DNA of 64,000 bases from Ceratodon purpureus (lineage: Eukaryota; Streptophyta; Bryopsida; Pseudoditrichales; Ditrichaceae): contig CM026430.1 in the NCBI GenBank assembly GCA_014871385.1, positions 3,885,040 through 3,949,039 of the forward strand, read 5' to 3'. Below are positions 1 to 11,760 of this stretch, one piece after another. The position numbers and the translations under genes are program-made. How positions within the stretch are numbered: the stretch's first letter is position 1; each line of letters opens with the position of its first letter. The notes beneath the pieces were generated by a model. The model was not told the DNA's origin. It saw nothing but the letters and a program-made list of their open reading frames with translations, and searched no databases.

Positions 1-3000
1 ACCAATCCTGCTTCAGTACTCCATGTCTGAGCTGGTCTAGCTCAGATTAATGCATAACCAATCAAATGGGGATAAAAATTTAAAAATTTAAAATCTAAAT
101 GTTCATAAAATTTTATTCATATTTTTATGTTTAAATAATGAAAGAAAAATACTAGGACTTAAAGTCCGTGATGATGCATTCTGTGGTGAACTTTTGATTT
201 GATTTTTTAAACAAATTGAAAAGGATAAGAAGGAGCAAAAAAAATGAAGAAAATTGACAAGCAAGTTTTTTTTTTATTTTTTTTATTTTTAATGCTCATT
301 TTGATAGGATGGAGGATGATACTGTGTGTAAGTTGCTCACAATTCAAGGCATCCAGTACTAAACTTACCATGACTGTGGTGGACTTGCAAAATACGGTCG
401 TCTGCTATTGGCAGAGCAAATGCTGTAGACATGCTCAAAGTTGTACCGTGAAACTGTTGGATGCCAGTCAAGCCCATTAGCCATCAGGTTCTGCCATCCC
501 ATATAACAACATTTGTACCAGTACATCACAAAAGTTAAGGCTCCGGTAACTTAGCAATTGGCAATTGGTGGCCGAAGCTTGTGAGCACTCCACATGGTTG
601 CATCTGAACAGTTTACCAGTGGTAAGAAGTGAAACTGTTTTGTTGCATTTTCTTGTCAGGATCGGGATTTTTCCAATGACATCAAGTGTTTTTGGGGGAA
701 TCATTGCTTCACCTTCAACTGACCATCCCGGAGCTGGCCCAAGTTGTGTGCTATCTTTGAGGTGCAAAGAATGTAACATAATGTAGAACCACCAAAAAGT
801 CCCGGGCAATAAACCTTGCCTTTGTTTCGATGACAAGGGGTCCTAAGCGGGTACCTATTGGTGGAGCTAAAATTCCCTTTAAAAGAACTTATAAATTATA
901 AAAAAAAATTGAGTCATATGAAATCAACTTATTAAGTCTTTTCTACATAAATTTTGGGGGTCTTTGATTTGACAAGTAAACTCAATTTCTTTTTAGATAG
1001 TGCCAATTTTTTCCTAAAATAGGAAACATCAATGAACTTTAATATTAAGGTAAAAAAGTTGTCAGGTTCTAATTTTGTTCTCCTATTGGAATTTTTAGAA
1101 TTATATTTTATAATCATTACTTATTTCTAGTGATTTTTCATCCAATGAAGTAGACTCGATTACAGTAATGCTTGGATTTTTTTAACAATAATTACATACA
1201 GGACCTCAACAATGTCAAATTTATGCCTTGCAAATGTAATAGTATGGAGTGCACTCGCTCCAATTCCAAGACTTTCCTAGCTGCACTTAGCTCCTATTTA
1301 TACCAATTGCCACTTCCCTACATTTGCCCTTATTTCTATTTTAAAAAGTTGGAGTGGATTTATCCCTCTCACCTCTTTTCCACCAATGGCAGTTTCTAAA
1401 AAAACTTTAAGTTGAAGTCAACATGTGAATAAAAGGCACAATTTTTAAACAAAAAATGTAAAGTTTTGTTTATTCCTCCAAATCTATAATGTTGGTGTGG
1501 TAAGACTCAAGGACTTGTTGGAAGAACAATGCATAATTTTCTTATTGTCATGGAAGTCTTTGATTGTGGTTGAGAAGCTCTTATGTGAACAATATCTTTG
1601 ATTTCAAAATAATAGCTAGTAGGTTTAATCTTTTATTGAATGATTACAAATAAAATAGAAAAAAATGTTGATGTTAGAGATGTCTTTTGGAATGCAATAA
1701 CCATGGTTTCATTAATTTGGATCATACTACCATCATTACATTTGCAAGATTATTGAAAACTTAAAATTTCCTTAAAAAAATGAAAAATCAAGAAAAATAC
1801 ATGCCGACTGCAACTCAATGCATGTGACAAAAACCGGGTAGTCAACAAAATGAGGGCCACTGTATACGTATCATAAAGTCCAAATCTTACAACATCCAAA
1901 GTCCAAAGACTTAGAATTACAAGAATCAGTCATCATATACAATTCAGCCTTTAGTCATTCAAATTGTAAAGTCCTAAGCCTAAACTTAAAGTTTAAGATC
2001 TATGAATTGAATACAAAAAACTCATATTATTTTTCCAATTTTTTTTATCAAACTAAAGAAGCATACAAGAATTTTATATGATTTTTCCATTGGTCTCACT
2101 TTTCCCACTGACTATGAGAATTCCCGTGTCTGAAAACTTTCTTTCTAAAAGCAATAAATGAGATTCAAAGGAAATTAAGAAAGTGGAATTGAATAAGTCA
2201 TTGATGAAGGTATATAAATCAGTTAAAAATATGTGGAAAAGCATTTTAATTCAAATGTTATTTGTTTTTAAGGAGTTATGATTTTATTAAATTTTGTTAT
2301 TAATGGAATGTCATAGCATTGATGTCACTAAATGCATAAGGATCAATATCAAATTATGACAAGAGTATATGTGAAGTATGACCAACCATTCATAGTTAAA
2401 GAATATTCCTTTCTTATATGTAATCAATAAAATAATTCATGTTTTTGTAGATGTTGAAAATTTTGGAAGATTCTACAATTCAACTTTATTTTCAAAGCCA
2501 AAACCTTCTAAAAGTATTGTCATGTACATACTTTAGCATATATCATACCTAGGATCGTAGTATAAAATTCCAAGGTTGATTTATCAGTTTTTGCAAATCA
2601 AATTGTTGAAATTTCTATAGACACTTAAAATGTTGATGAACTTTTGTACCAAGTCACCAACATCTTGTAGCCAAATTGCTTTCATTGTAAAAAAAAGGAA
2701 AAAAGATTGTTGTATATTTTGATTAAAATAGTCAAAAACCGTAAGTAGAAAACAATTCTACATCTAAAATAAATGTCAAAATCTGAGATTTTACTACAAC
2801 ACCATACATCATTAATATGACTACATCAAGAAAACACAAGAAAAAGTCTTAACTCCATCTACGGTCTCATTGTCCACCTTATATATTACATTATGCTTTT
2901 GAGCAAAGGTTTGAAAAGGTCTAAAGAATGTGTGATTGTAACTCAAATGAATTAAAATATTTTCCTCTGTATAAATTACACATGCACCATGATAGACATT

Positions 3001-3862
3001 GTGTGTACGAACATGACTGCAGAAAATTTAGAATCGTTGTGATGGCTAAATAGCCTTCGTGAAGTGTAATAGATTTCTTTCAGTAGAAAGGGCAAAACAA
3101 ATGAAAAGAAAAAAGGAAAAAAAGAATCACTTAGGCTAAGCAGACTCAACACACCAAAGCATTATCCGTAGAATGGGTCCATGGACTAAGCACTAGATGC
3201 TTTACCATGATTTGATGCTCATATACATTCAATGTGGCCCTCTGATTGATACCTAAGATTGGCCTCAGAAAATTCTTGTGAATATGTCAAGCTGCTGATT
3301 TAGCGTCGAGTCACGCCCCCCAACTCAGTGTAATCAAACTGTCGCCATTTGAACAGTTGATTAGATTTTCAAAAGATATTAAATAATTTTTGAGATGCAA
3401 AATAGCTAGTATAAAACATAGTGTTGACTTTCTGAATACAATCTAGATTGTGGAATTTAGTCTAGGTGACACTGTTTAGCGTAGACTCTAATGACCTTTT
3501 CAAACATGAATAATATTAGTAACGTCAAATTTAATCATAGAAAGTGAATTGACTTTTAAACAAAATTCTACTTATAATTGAAATGAGATAGTTTTTGCAT
3601 ATTTGATGATGATATTGTTTGTACTAAGATACAACAAAGACTAGTTTGAGCAGTGATAAAACTTGCGGACATCCTTCTGTACAAAAAGTAGCAGCAGTAC
3701 GGTCCATATCCTATTCTGCATGGTGCTTCCGGTGAGATGCCTACTTATCTGTTGAATTTACAATGTCACAGCTCAAATTTAATCAAGAAATGTCTCTCAT
3801 AACAAAAGATAGTTTTCGAACATGTTCCATGATTTTTGCTTGCACCACCCGGCAAAGACACA
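1..3862. other. AT-rich intergenic spacer
   Basis: I see no supportable gene here. The open frames are short, have no recognisable motif, and lie in AT-rich DNA with homopolymer runs. The least AT-rich part, about 480-850, is open for 119 codons on the minus strand, but the predicted peptide shows no known domain. The downstream end of the minus-strand SPEAR gene begins at 3863, so its 3' untranslated region should occupy the last few hundred bases. Confidence 0.6.
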
Positions 3863-6800
3863 CTACAATGCCAGCTTCAGCCTTAAGTCCAAGAACTCTC
3901 GCCTCTCGTCTCTTCCAGTTTGATTCTGACAGTCCTCTGTCATGTTGCTGGAGGAAGTCGAGGTGAATCTGCAGCTGAGGCCCACTGCACTTAAGAAGCT
4001 GTTCTCTGTGCAAGAAGGAGAGTAGGCGCCGCCCGTGACCGAGGGAGCGCTCTCCTGCAATCAATAGACACAGAAGGACGAGCAATAACTTTAGTGCTTT
4101 CGCTGAAATTTTCAACATCATGACCCTATCGTCCTCTAATTTAGAGACACTACACAGATTAGGGCTGTCAATCAGAAGTTGCACACAATCTGGTAGCTTT
4201 GGTAACACGATTAAAGGGATACCACTTTGTGTTTTACCTCTACATGACTGGTGCATTCTTAAGCGATCCAGAATGCGTAATGCGCAAAATCGAGAATCCG
4301 AAAATATAAAGTTTACCTGATGATGACTGGACATCTGAAGCTGAAGAGTATTATCTACTTCTGCTTGAGAGTTCCTTGACCGCTTCACTTGATGGCCCAC
4401 ATCCGGGCTCGTCGATTCTTTACTGTCAACTTCAACTCCGAACTGGGGACTGGTGGGATAGGAGCGGCTAGACATTCCTAAAGTGAGGAAGTCACCAGAC
4501 GTCTCGTGATCAGCTCCCATTAGCACTGGAACTTCAGGGCTTGACAGGCACCTCTGCCTGGTAACAGGCGACCCACAGGGGGAACACACACTTGAGCAAC
4601 AATCTTTGATCTTGGATTGAGGTGGACAACTGACTTTCGAGAATGAGTCCACAGAATGGAAGCCAACATCTGTGGTTGTACTTAAATTCTGAACTTCATT
4701 TTCTTGCCAGGATGCGTCCTTCAGAAGAGGTAAGGTGCTACCGAGCCCACTCCTGCAGTATGTAGACTAGTGATCAACAACCAGTACTGTCGATGCACTT
4801 CAACAAAGATATTCACAACCAAGAACTCTACATACAATAAGCTAGACCACCTGCTCTATGAGATACAAGCATCTACCCGGTAAAAAGAAGAGGAAACTGA
4901 TCAGATGCAGCTAAACAAATGGTTCACTGATCAAGATATTGAAGTAATTGTCGTAAAATATAGCTCATATCTACAGCGAGATGTTGAAAACTTGTGATCG
5001 AGGTAAAGGCCGAGCATCAGATGTTTATAAGCCAAGGATGTACCGAGTGATGCCGAGAGTGTGATGAACTTCCACTGGGCTCTCGTGACCCTGGGCAACA
5101 CAGCCACCTTGGGCTACCTCAACTTCACCGGCAGGCGCATTCAGATCCAGACTCTCTGAGTGCATCAACTTGCTAGTGTTCACCTTGAGGTCATACCATG
5201 GTCGCTTCTGCCCGCACATCTGTTTTCATCACCACACACATTCACAAACAAAAAGTATTGATTAAAAGCATGTTTTTGGTGAAAGATCAAGAATATAAAT
5301 TGTTCCACTACACAATACAGGAGAACCTAGCAAATCCCTGATCCCAAACATCTAGCATTTGCCCACACTCAGCCGTTCGCCTAAAATTGCCAGGGAGAAG
5401 TTAATCTAAATTTGATCGACTGCTGTATAAACATCTAATAGCATATGTTGAGGTCACGAAAAATCAGACGAGAAAACTAAGTTGGCATGTAAACAACCTT
5501 CTCGGTAGCAGACCATGTATTATTGCTTGAAAAGCTTTGGAAAGAAGAGAGCTCCTTCGGTCTGCCGCAATTTACCGCTAGGCCAACCTGCAATGACAAC
5601 TTAAGATCGGTGAAAAGTTCAAGCCACGACTGTAACTCAAGGCAACACCGATGTAACTCACACAACAGATGCCAAATTCTTGAGCTAATGTTCGCAGTTC
5701 CCATATGCTTAAACGTTTAACATACAAACTAGAGACCAGACCAACATTTCCCACTGTTTCCGGTTTCATATCTGATATCTCTCAGTCAGAGGAAGAGCAG
5801 ATGGCTTTCATGTTCAACAACGAAGACGCATTGTGCCAAAATTTAGACCAAGCTCATGATGTGGAACATCTGACAGACTTAAATCGTAAATACAAAGTGT
5901 AGCGTGAGTACCACTGGTAATTCAGCACGATCTTGTGGAAGGCGGCGCAATTTGGCAGGACCTGAAGAGGATTCAAAACACTGTAGACTGCTCGAACTAT
6001 AGAGCGACCCTGCACCATTCTTTCCCACTGCAGGAAAGAACTTGGCATCAACCATCCCGGCATCCCCAACCCCATTGTTGGCGACTTGGAACATGTGGAC
6101 AGACTCCCGGTCCGCCTCTGACAGGCGCTGCTCCCCCGGCTCCACATTAGATGCGAGACTATCAACTATATTAACCCCTGTCGTCAAACCATTGGAAAAC
6201 AACGAACTCTTCGCTGTGGAACTCGGAGGGGAACCAAGACAAGCCACCACACACGAAGGCAACTTCCCACTCGCCTCCTCCACGTACGCACTCGTCCCAC
6301 GAGATCCCTGGCCTCTACTCACGGGCCTCTCCGACAACGACGCCAAGCTCGGAACGGTACGCATCGACGAGCCTCCATACGAATGCTCCATACTCTCCCG
6401 ACTCCGCCCCACCATAACCGCCACCGGAGGCCCTCCCCCGCCCGGAACCCCATGCCGCGCAAACGATCCCGCAGTCGAGTGGTCGCTACTCGCCAACGAA
6501 ACAATACTCCGAAACATATCACCATCACCAACCCCCTTCCCCAGCTGCCCCCGACCATCCCCCGCAACGTAATGCGACAGCTTCTCCCCCACCCCGGCCC
6601 TCCCACTCCCAAACGAACCCCCGCCAACACCATACCCCGCTACCTGATGCGCCATCGCACCCCCGCCGCCACTCTTCATCGAACGGAAGCAAACACCGCC
6701 TCCATTCCCATCCCCGAACGCGAACGGCGGCGGCAACGCGCCCATGGACGCATAACACGCGGCCTCCTGCTTACTCTGCTCCTGCAAGCGCAGCTTCTCC

Positions 6801-6976
6801 AGCTGCGCCACGCCCAACCCCCGCTGCGGCTGCTTCTTCTGCGCATTCTTCCCCTTTCTTGCCCTACTCCTCCCCTCCACCTTCCCCCCCTCCCCGTCCC
6901 CTCCCCCTCCCCCTCCCCCAACCGCCATCTTCTCCCCCACCCCGAACTCCGGCGCCCTCATCAACAACGTCACCAT
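3863..6976 (-). CDS. SPEAR/TIE-type EAR repressor, five-exon model
   Basis: Related to SPOROCYTELESS/NOZZLE and its SPEAR (TIE) relatives, which are nuclear adaptors linking TCP-type transcription factors to TOPLESS corepressors. Inferred exons (minus strand): 6976-5912, 5587-5498, 5219-5044, 4752-4317 and 4054-3863. All junctions are GT/AG and keep phase, giving about 652 residues. Residues ~38-67 carry the family signature: a basic stretch, then KKQPQRGLGVAQLEKLRLQE. Exon 3 has KRPWYDL and LDLN. The protein ends EFLDLRLKLAL, a C-terminal LxLxLxL EAR motif, so both hallmark ends are present. The start is the first ATG of the frame; a five-codon upstream ORF (7007-6990) ends 13 bases before it. 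Exon 1 is rich in glycine and serine and is GC-rich. At ~650 residues it is much longer than Arabidopsis members (about 200-310). The exon 1 and exon 3 donors (GTACTC, GTACAT) are the weakest joins; the family call rests on the motifs, not on them. Confidence 0.85.
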
Positions 6977-7670
6977 CTCGTCTCCCCCCTCAAAACACAA
7001 CAAACATCGCTAACCCCTCCCGCCTTACCCAGGGTGCACAATGCTCCACACGAACAGGTCCCCGAGCAACAACAGATACGGCCCCGCCCCGCGGCTCATC
7101 AGACCAGACTAACGCACTTCCGTCCCAACCGAGGCGCTGGCTCTCCCGAGAAATGACGCCTCTCCGTTGCGGTCGCGGCCCTTTTGGAGTGGCGTTGGGG
7201 TGAACAGTGCGAGAGAGAGAGGCGGATTTGGTCCCGTCAGAGAGATTCCTTGTGATCTAAGAGAGGGCCACTGTAGGGAGTGGGCACCGAGAGCCGGGGA
7301 GGGAGGGAGGGGGAGGGGCGTTGGGGAGGGGAGTGAGGATTTGGAGCAAGCGGAGCGGCGCTCTTGAGGGAGCCGAGGACGGGACGGGGGCGGGGACGGG
7401 GTCAAGGGACGAGGCGGGCCCGCGTCGCGCCGCGGGGTGGAGGGGGTGAAGTGGCCGGCAGCGGCAGGCTGTGGTGGGGGTGCGGGTGGTCCTAGCCCCG
7501 TCGGGGAGGGATGGGTCGAGCTATAACGGGCCAGCTCCCCGGGTCCCGCCGGGCTCTGGCTTCTTGAGCTTCCTCGGTGGAACAGTGAATTTTGTGTTTT
7601 ACCGGGGACTCCATGCACTTCTTTGGCCCGGTATTTGGTGCAGTTTTTTTTTTTTTTTGGAAACAAGGTG
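6977..7670 (-). promoter_or_regulatory. GC-rich 5' region of the SPEAR gene
   Basis: This GC-rich block continues from exon 1 and ends abruptly near 7640, where AT-rich and T-run DNA begins. It should hold the core promoter and 5' leader of the minus-strand SPEAR gene. On the plus strand it carries GA-repeat (around 7210) and purine-rich G runs (7295-7345). A short upstream ORF (ATG at 7007, five codons then TGA at 6990) precedes the main start and could damp translation. Open frames across this block in other phases are composition artefacts. Confidence 0.6.
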
Positions 7671-7679
7671 TTAAAATTT

Positions 7680-7726
7680 CATTAAAATGTGATTTGGTGA
7701 AGTTTTCTGGTGAAGTTTTAAGGGTG

Positions 7727-7759
<33 letters not shown>

Positions 7760-10150
7760 GGTTTTGAGGGGTGGGTTTTTGGTGTGGTTTTTATGGGTGG
7801 TTATGAAAGGTGGTTTTTTAGGGTGGGTTTTAAGGGCTGGTTTTTGGGGGTGTTTTTTTGGTGGAGTTTTTTGCAAGTTTTCGTTTGGTCGGTGCAGTGT
7901 TGATTTGATATGTGGTTGTATGGCATGTGACAGCATATGGTAGTTGTTCACATCTGGTATTGTTCTTTTGAAGGTGATCCAGAAGTTGATTATGAAGGTG
8001 ACGAGTTTAAAGTTGGTTGGCCTAAAGTTGAATGGTCTTTTAGAGTTTTCTCTAGGTTCTTGCAAAATTTACGTCGTGAGTATGATTTTTTGGTGGAGTT
8101 TTTGGCAAGTTTTCTTTTGGTCGGTGCAGTGTTGATTTGATGTGTGGTTGTATGGCATGTGCCAGCATGTGATAATTGTTCGCATATGGTATTGTTCTTC
8201 TGAAGGTGATTCCAGTTCGCATATGGTATTGTTCCTCTGAAGGTGATTCCAGAGGTGATTCTGAACATGACCGGCTTAAAGTTGATTGGTCTAAAGATGT
8301 TGTTCTTATCGTGATTTCTTGGTAGAGTTTTCTGCAAGTTTCCTTTGGACGGTGCACTGTTGATTTGACATGTGGTTGCCTCGCATGTGACAACATGTGA
8401 CAGTTGTTCGCATTTGGTATTATACCTTTGAAGGTGATCCAGAAGGTGATTCTGAAGGTGACTAGCTGAAGTTGGTTGGCTGATTCACCTAAAGTTAGGT
8501 GGCCTTTATAGTTTTCTCTCTAAGGCCCAGAGAGTTATCTATTTTTTAGTGTAGTTTTTAATGTGATTTTTGTGTGGTTTCTTGAAGTGGTTTTTTGGAA
8601 TATTTTTTGGTCTAGTTTCTGGTATAGTTACTTAGTGGAGTTCTCTCCAAGTTTTGTTTGGTCACCGTAGTGTTGATTTTAAAGTGTGGTTGTATGGCAT
8701 GTGATAATTGTTCGCATCTAATATTATTCATCCAAAGGTGATTCTAAAGGTGATTTTGAATATGATCGCCGTAAAATTGATTGGCCAAGAGCTGAGTGGC
8801 CTTTTGTCTCAGTTCCTACTAATTTAACATTATCCGTGCATTTTCTAGTGTGGTTTTTTTAGTGGATTTAGAGGAGTTTTTTGTATAAGTTTCATTTGGT
8901 CGGTATAGTATTGATTTGATATGTAGCTGTATGACATTTGATTATATGTTATATTAGTCAGCATTTAATATTGTTCCTCATAAGGTGATTCTGAAGGTGA
9001 GTGACTTCAAGTTCAGTGATCTTTTAGAGCTTTCTTTGATTTAATGTAAATTTTACATTGTGCCTACATTTGTTTGGTATAGTTTTTTATAAGTTTTCTT
9101 TAGTCGGTACGCTGTTGATTTGATGTATGGCTAGATGGCATCTGACTACATGTGATATTTGTGAGCATCTAAAATTGTTCCTCCAAAGGTGATTTTGAAG
9201 GTGATTGTAAAGATAATTTTGAAAGGTTATTAGCTTAAAATTGATTGATGCTATTGAGTTCAAGGTTGATTAGCCTAAATTTGGGTGGCCTTCTAGAACT
9301 TTCTCTGAGTCTTTATGAATATGGTTCTTTTCATTATCCATACAATTCTTTGATGTAATATTTTAGTGAAAATTTTGAAAATAATTTTATAGTTGCAATT
9401 TTTGGAAAAGATTCATTTAGTAGGTTTTTGAGGATGATTTTGAAGGTGATCTTGAGGATGATTTTGAAGGTGATATTGAGGATGAATAGTTTAAAGTTGA
9501 TTGACGTGTAGCTGATTAGTGTAAATAAACTCAAAGTTGATCGGCTTAAACCTTAATGGCCTTTTGATGCTTTTTGTAAGTCCCTTTGAATTTATTTTTA
9601 TTACATTCTCCATCTTATTTTTGGTGTAGTTTTTGTGTGTTAAATTTTTTGGTTCTTTGATGTGGTTTTGATAAGTTTCATGTAGTAGGTGTTGTGTGTT
9701 GATTTGATGTGTAGTTGTATGACATCTAATTACATGTAATATTTGTCAGCATTTGATATTGTTCATCTAAAGGTCATTTTTAAGGTGATTAGATTAAAAG
9801 TTGAGTAGCCTAAAGCTAAATGGTGCATTTCAACTTAAAGTTGACTGGTCTAAAGTTCAATGGTCTTCTTGTGCTTTATCTTATTTATAGTGAATTTTAC
9901 ATTTTATATTGTCCAATGTCAATATTGGTGTGGGCTTTTAATGCAATTTTTTAATTTTAATTTTGTAGGTGTCGTATTGATTTTATATGTGGTAGTATAA
10001 CGTTTAATTTCTTGTGGCATTTTTCTGCATTTGATATTGTCCTCTAACAGCGCTTTGGAAGGTAATTCTAAAGATAATTGGTTTAAAGTTGATTGGCATA
10101 TAGCTCACTTGTGTAGCAAATTCAAAGGTTGATTGGTATAAATCAAATTT
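7680..10150. repeat. Decayed tandem array, ~230-bp unit
   Basis: A recurring landmark close to GGTCGGTGCAGTGTTGATTT, followed by TGTGGTTGTATGGCATGTGA, begins near 7887, 8119, 8347, 8660, 8898, 9102, 9683 and 9963, with a weaker trace near 9419. Each is followed by variants of GAAGGTGAT, TTAAAGTTGATTGG and CCTAAAGTTGAGTGGCC. Spacings of 204-318 bases (and one double) suggest a unit of about 230 bp with indels. The copies nearest the SPEAR promoter are most alike and the far ones most eroded. A younger 37-bp tandem duplication (8179-8215 and 8216-8252) lies inside one copy. No coding function is visible; it resembles an old local satellite. Confidence 0.75.
7739..7758 (+). repeat. Run of 20 G
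   Basis: A T run followed by 20 consecutive G residues, then a further G/T-rich tract reaching about 7860 with many GGTGG and TTTTGG words. It could form G-quadruplex on the plus strand and is a likely site of length variation or assembly error. It sits at the border between the GC-rich SPEAR promoter and the tandem array. Confidence 0.9.
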
Positions 10151-11069
10151 AAGGAATATTTCTTGGTTGATTTTTTTTTGAAGTAAAATAGATTTTCCAT
10201 GTGTTAATAGAATTTTACAAGAATAATCAATATCTAGTTAAGATCCTAGTACATTGATTTGTGCAATTAAATGTACAAAAAAGTACACCATAATCAGACT
10301 ACAGTAGTAGATTGGACCAATAAAAGATTGATTATTATTATGGTGGATTTTATCCATCTATATAACAGACATTCATTCATTTTGACATACCACCATCTAT
10401 TTTTATACATTTTCATAAATTTTATCTATACTAATTTGTATTGATTGATTTCTTTAAATCATAGTATTTGATGACTGTGGTGTTGCATTTGGTGAAATCT
10501 CTGTAAGAAATGTCGATAAAGAATTATTTTCAAGATATGTGCCAAAACCACTAAATTTGTGTATTTTTGAGATATCTCTAATAATCCACAGTTGATTAAT
10601 AGTCTACATGCCTTGATTTTTATCTTTCTAATGGTTATGGTCTAAAAATATGTTTATATATAACCGCATAATGCAACATTGTATCAAAAAATCCATGACC
10701 AAAAAAAAAAAAAAAATCACCTTTTTTGCATACATTTGTAAATATTTGGCAATGTCAAACCACTTGCCAAAAAAGAATTGTGAGTAAAATACCTATATAG
10801 AATTCTTAGACTTAAATATAAAAACACTACAAGTTAGACACAATTCATCAATAAAAAACATCACAAATAAAAGATTGAATGAAAAAGCTAGATATCAATT
10901 AATTAACTTCAAAAAAATTCCACAAATTCAATAAAAATAGTATTACAAAATTGGATGAAAATGATTTCCACTCCAAAGAAGAACAAACGCAAAATCACCC
11001 CGCACCATCACTATAATTTACGTGGGCACACTAGCTTTCTTGAAACACAAACATAAAACCAAAAAAACA
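10151..11069. other. AT-rich spacer, no gene seen
   Basis: AT-rich non-coding DNA between the tandem array and the poly(A)-tailed repeats. No open frame of note, no RNA gene and no clear inverted repeat were recognised. Confidence 0.5.
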
Positions 11070-11201
11070 CTAGGTGAGATCACCCAAGTCTCCACGGGGT
11101 GAGGTAGGTTAGAGGTTCTTGTGCAAATTCCTTCCGCTATCGTAATTGGCTTTGGGTGTAGTTTTATATTCATTGCAAGTGAACTAACTTCAATTTATGC
11201 C

Positions 11202-11246
<45 letters not shown>

Positions 11247-11400
11247 ATTTTGTTTTTTGAAAAACCAAAATTAAAAAATGGGATGCAATTGGCTCCTAGG
11301 GTGTTTTTACATTCATTTCAATAGAATTATCTATAATTTATGAAAAAAAACAAAAAACAAAAAACAAAAAACAAAAACCAAAAACCAAAAACCAATTTAT
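11070..11400 (+). mobile_element. Two poly(A)-tailed repeat copies, SINE-like
   Basis: Two related segments follow one another. The first ends AATTGGCTTTGGGTGTAG, about 40 further bases, then 42 A residues (11203-11244). The second (11287 on) starts AATTGGCTCCTAGGGTGT, has the same ~60-bp body, and ends in an A-rich tail with C interruptions (11341-11400). A shared 3' end followed by poly(A) is what retroposons such as SINEs leave. The first copy may extend upstream to ~11070, where AGGTTCTTGTGCAAATTCC loosely resembles a tRNA-type B box. I cannot assign a family, and no target duplication was confirmed. Confidence 0.4.
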
Positions 11401-11414
11401 TTTTTTGAAAACCA

Positions 11415-11760
11415 ACGGATGCAACGAACGATGGCTGGGGCTCCAACGGGGCCCGGCGCGGGGGGCGGGGGGCGGTTCAGCCCGGGTCCTGGGGTGAGCG
11501 CGGGCCCCGTGCTGCCTCTTCTCTCCGTGGGCCGGGTCAAGAATACGCTCCCCGTGGTGGAGTGACGTCATCACGACGTCACCCGACCCGTGACTCATCG
11601 CCCATTCCCAACCTCGGACCTTCCTCCACCGCATTGCATTCACTCCGAGATGCCGAGTGTTCCCCGCTTCAGGGCTCCGCCCCTTTCCATTTCGAGCTCC
11701 TCCTCACTTGCTCCCTCTGGGCCCAACCCCACTTCATCTTTCCTACGCTGTCATTTGTTT
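11415..11760. promoter_or_regulatory. Isolated GC-rich island with TGACGTCA palindrome
   Basis: A sharply GC-rich block (especially 11440-11600) in AT-rich surroundings. It contains the palindrome TGACGTCA (11563-11570), closely followed by CGACGTCACC. TGACGTCA is the classical binding site of plant TGA-type bZIP factors. The block is CpG-rich and shifts into a C/T-rich tract (11600-11760). That is how a plant promoter and leader often look, but no convincing coding exon follows. The 134-codon frame at 12013-12417 has no recognisable domain. It could be a promoter of a non-coding RNA, a promoter fragment carried by a transposon, or the relic of a lost gene. Confidence 0.4.

Noticed and set aside
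6042-7203. Long plus-strand open frames over the SPEAR first exon and promoter
   Set aside because: They are proline/arginine/histidine-rich shadows created by GC-rich sequence opposite a real coding exon.
7109-7903. Open frames in the SPEAR upstream GC-rich and G/T-rich DNA
   Set aside because: Low-complexity glycine, tryptophan or proline peptides from G runs and T runs; no domain or conserved motif.
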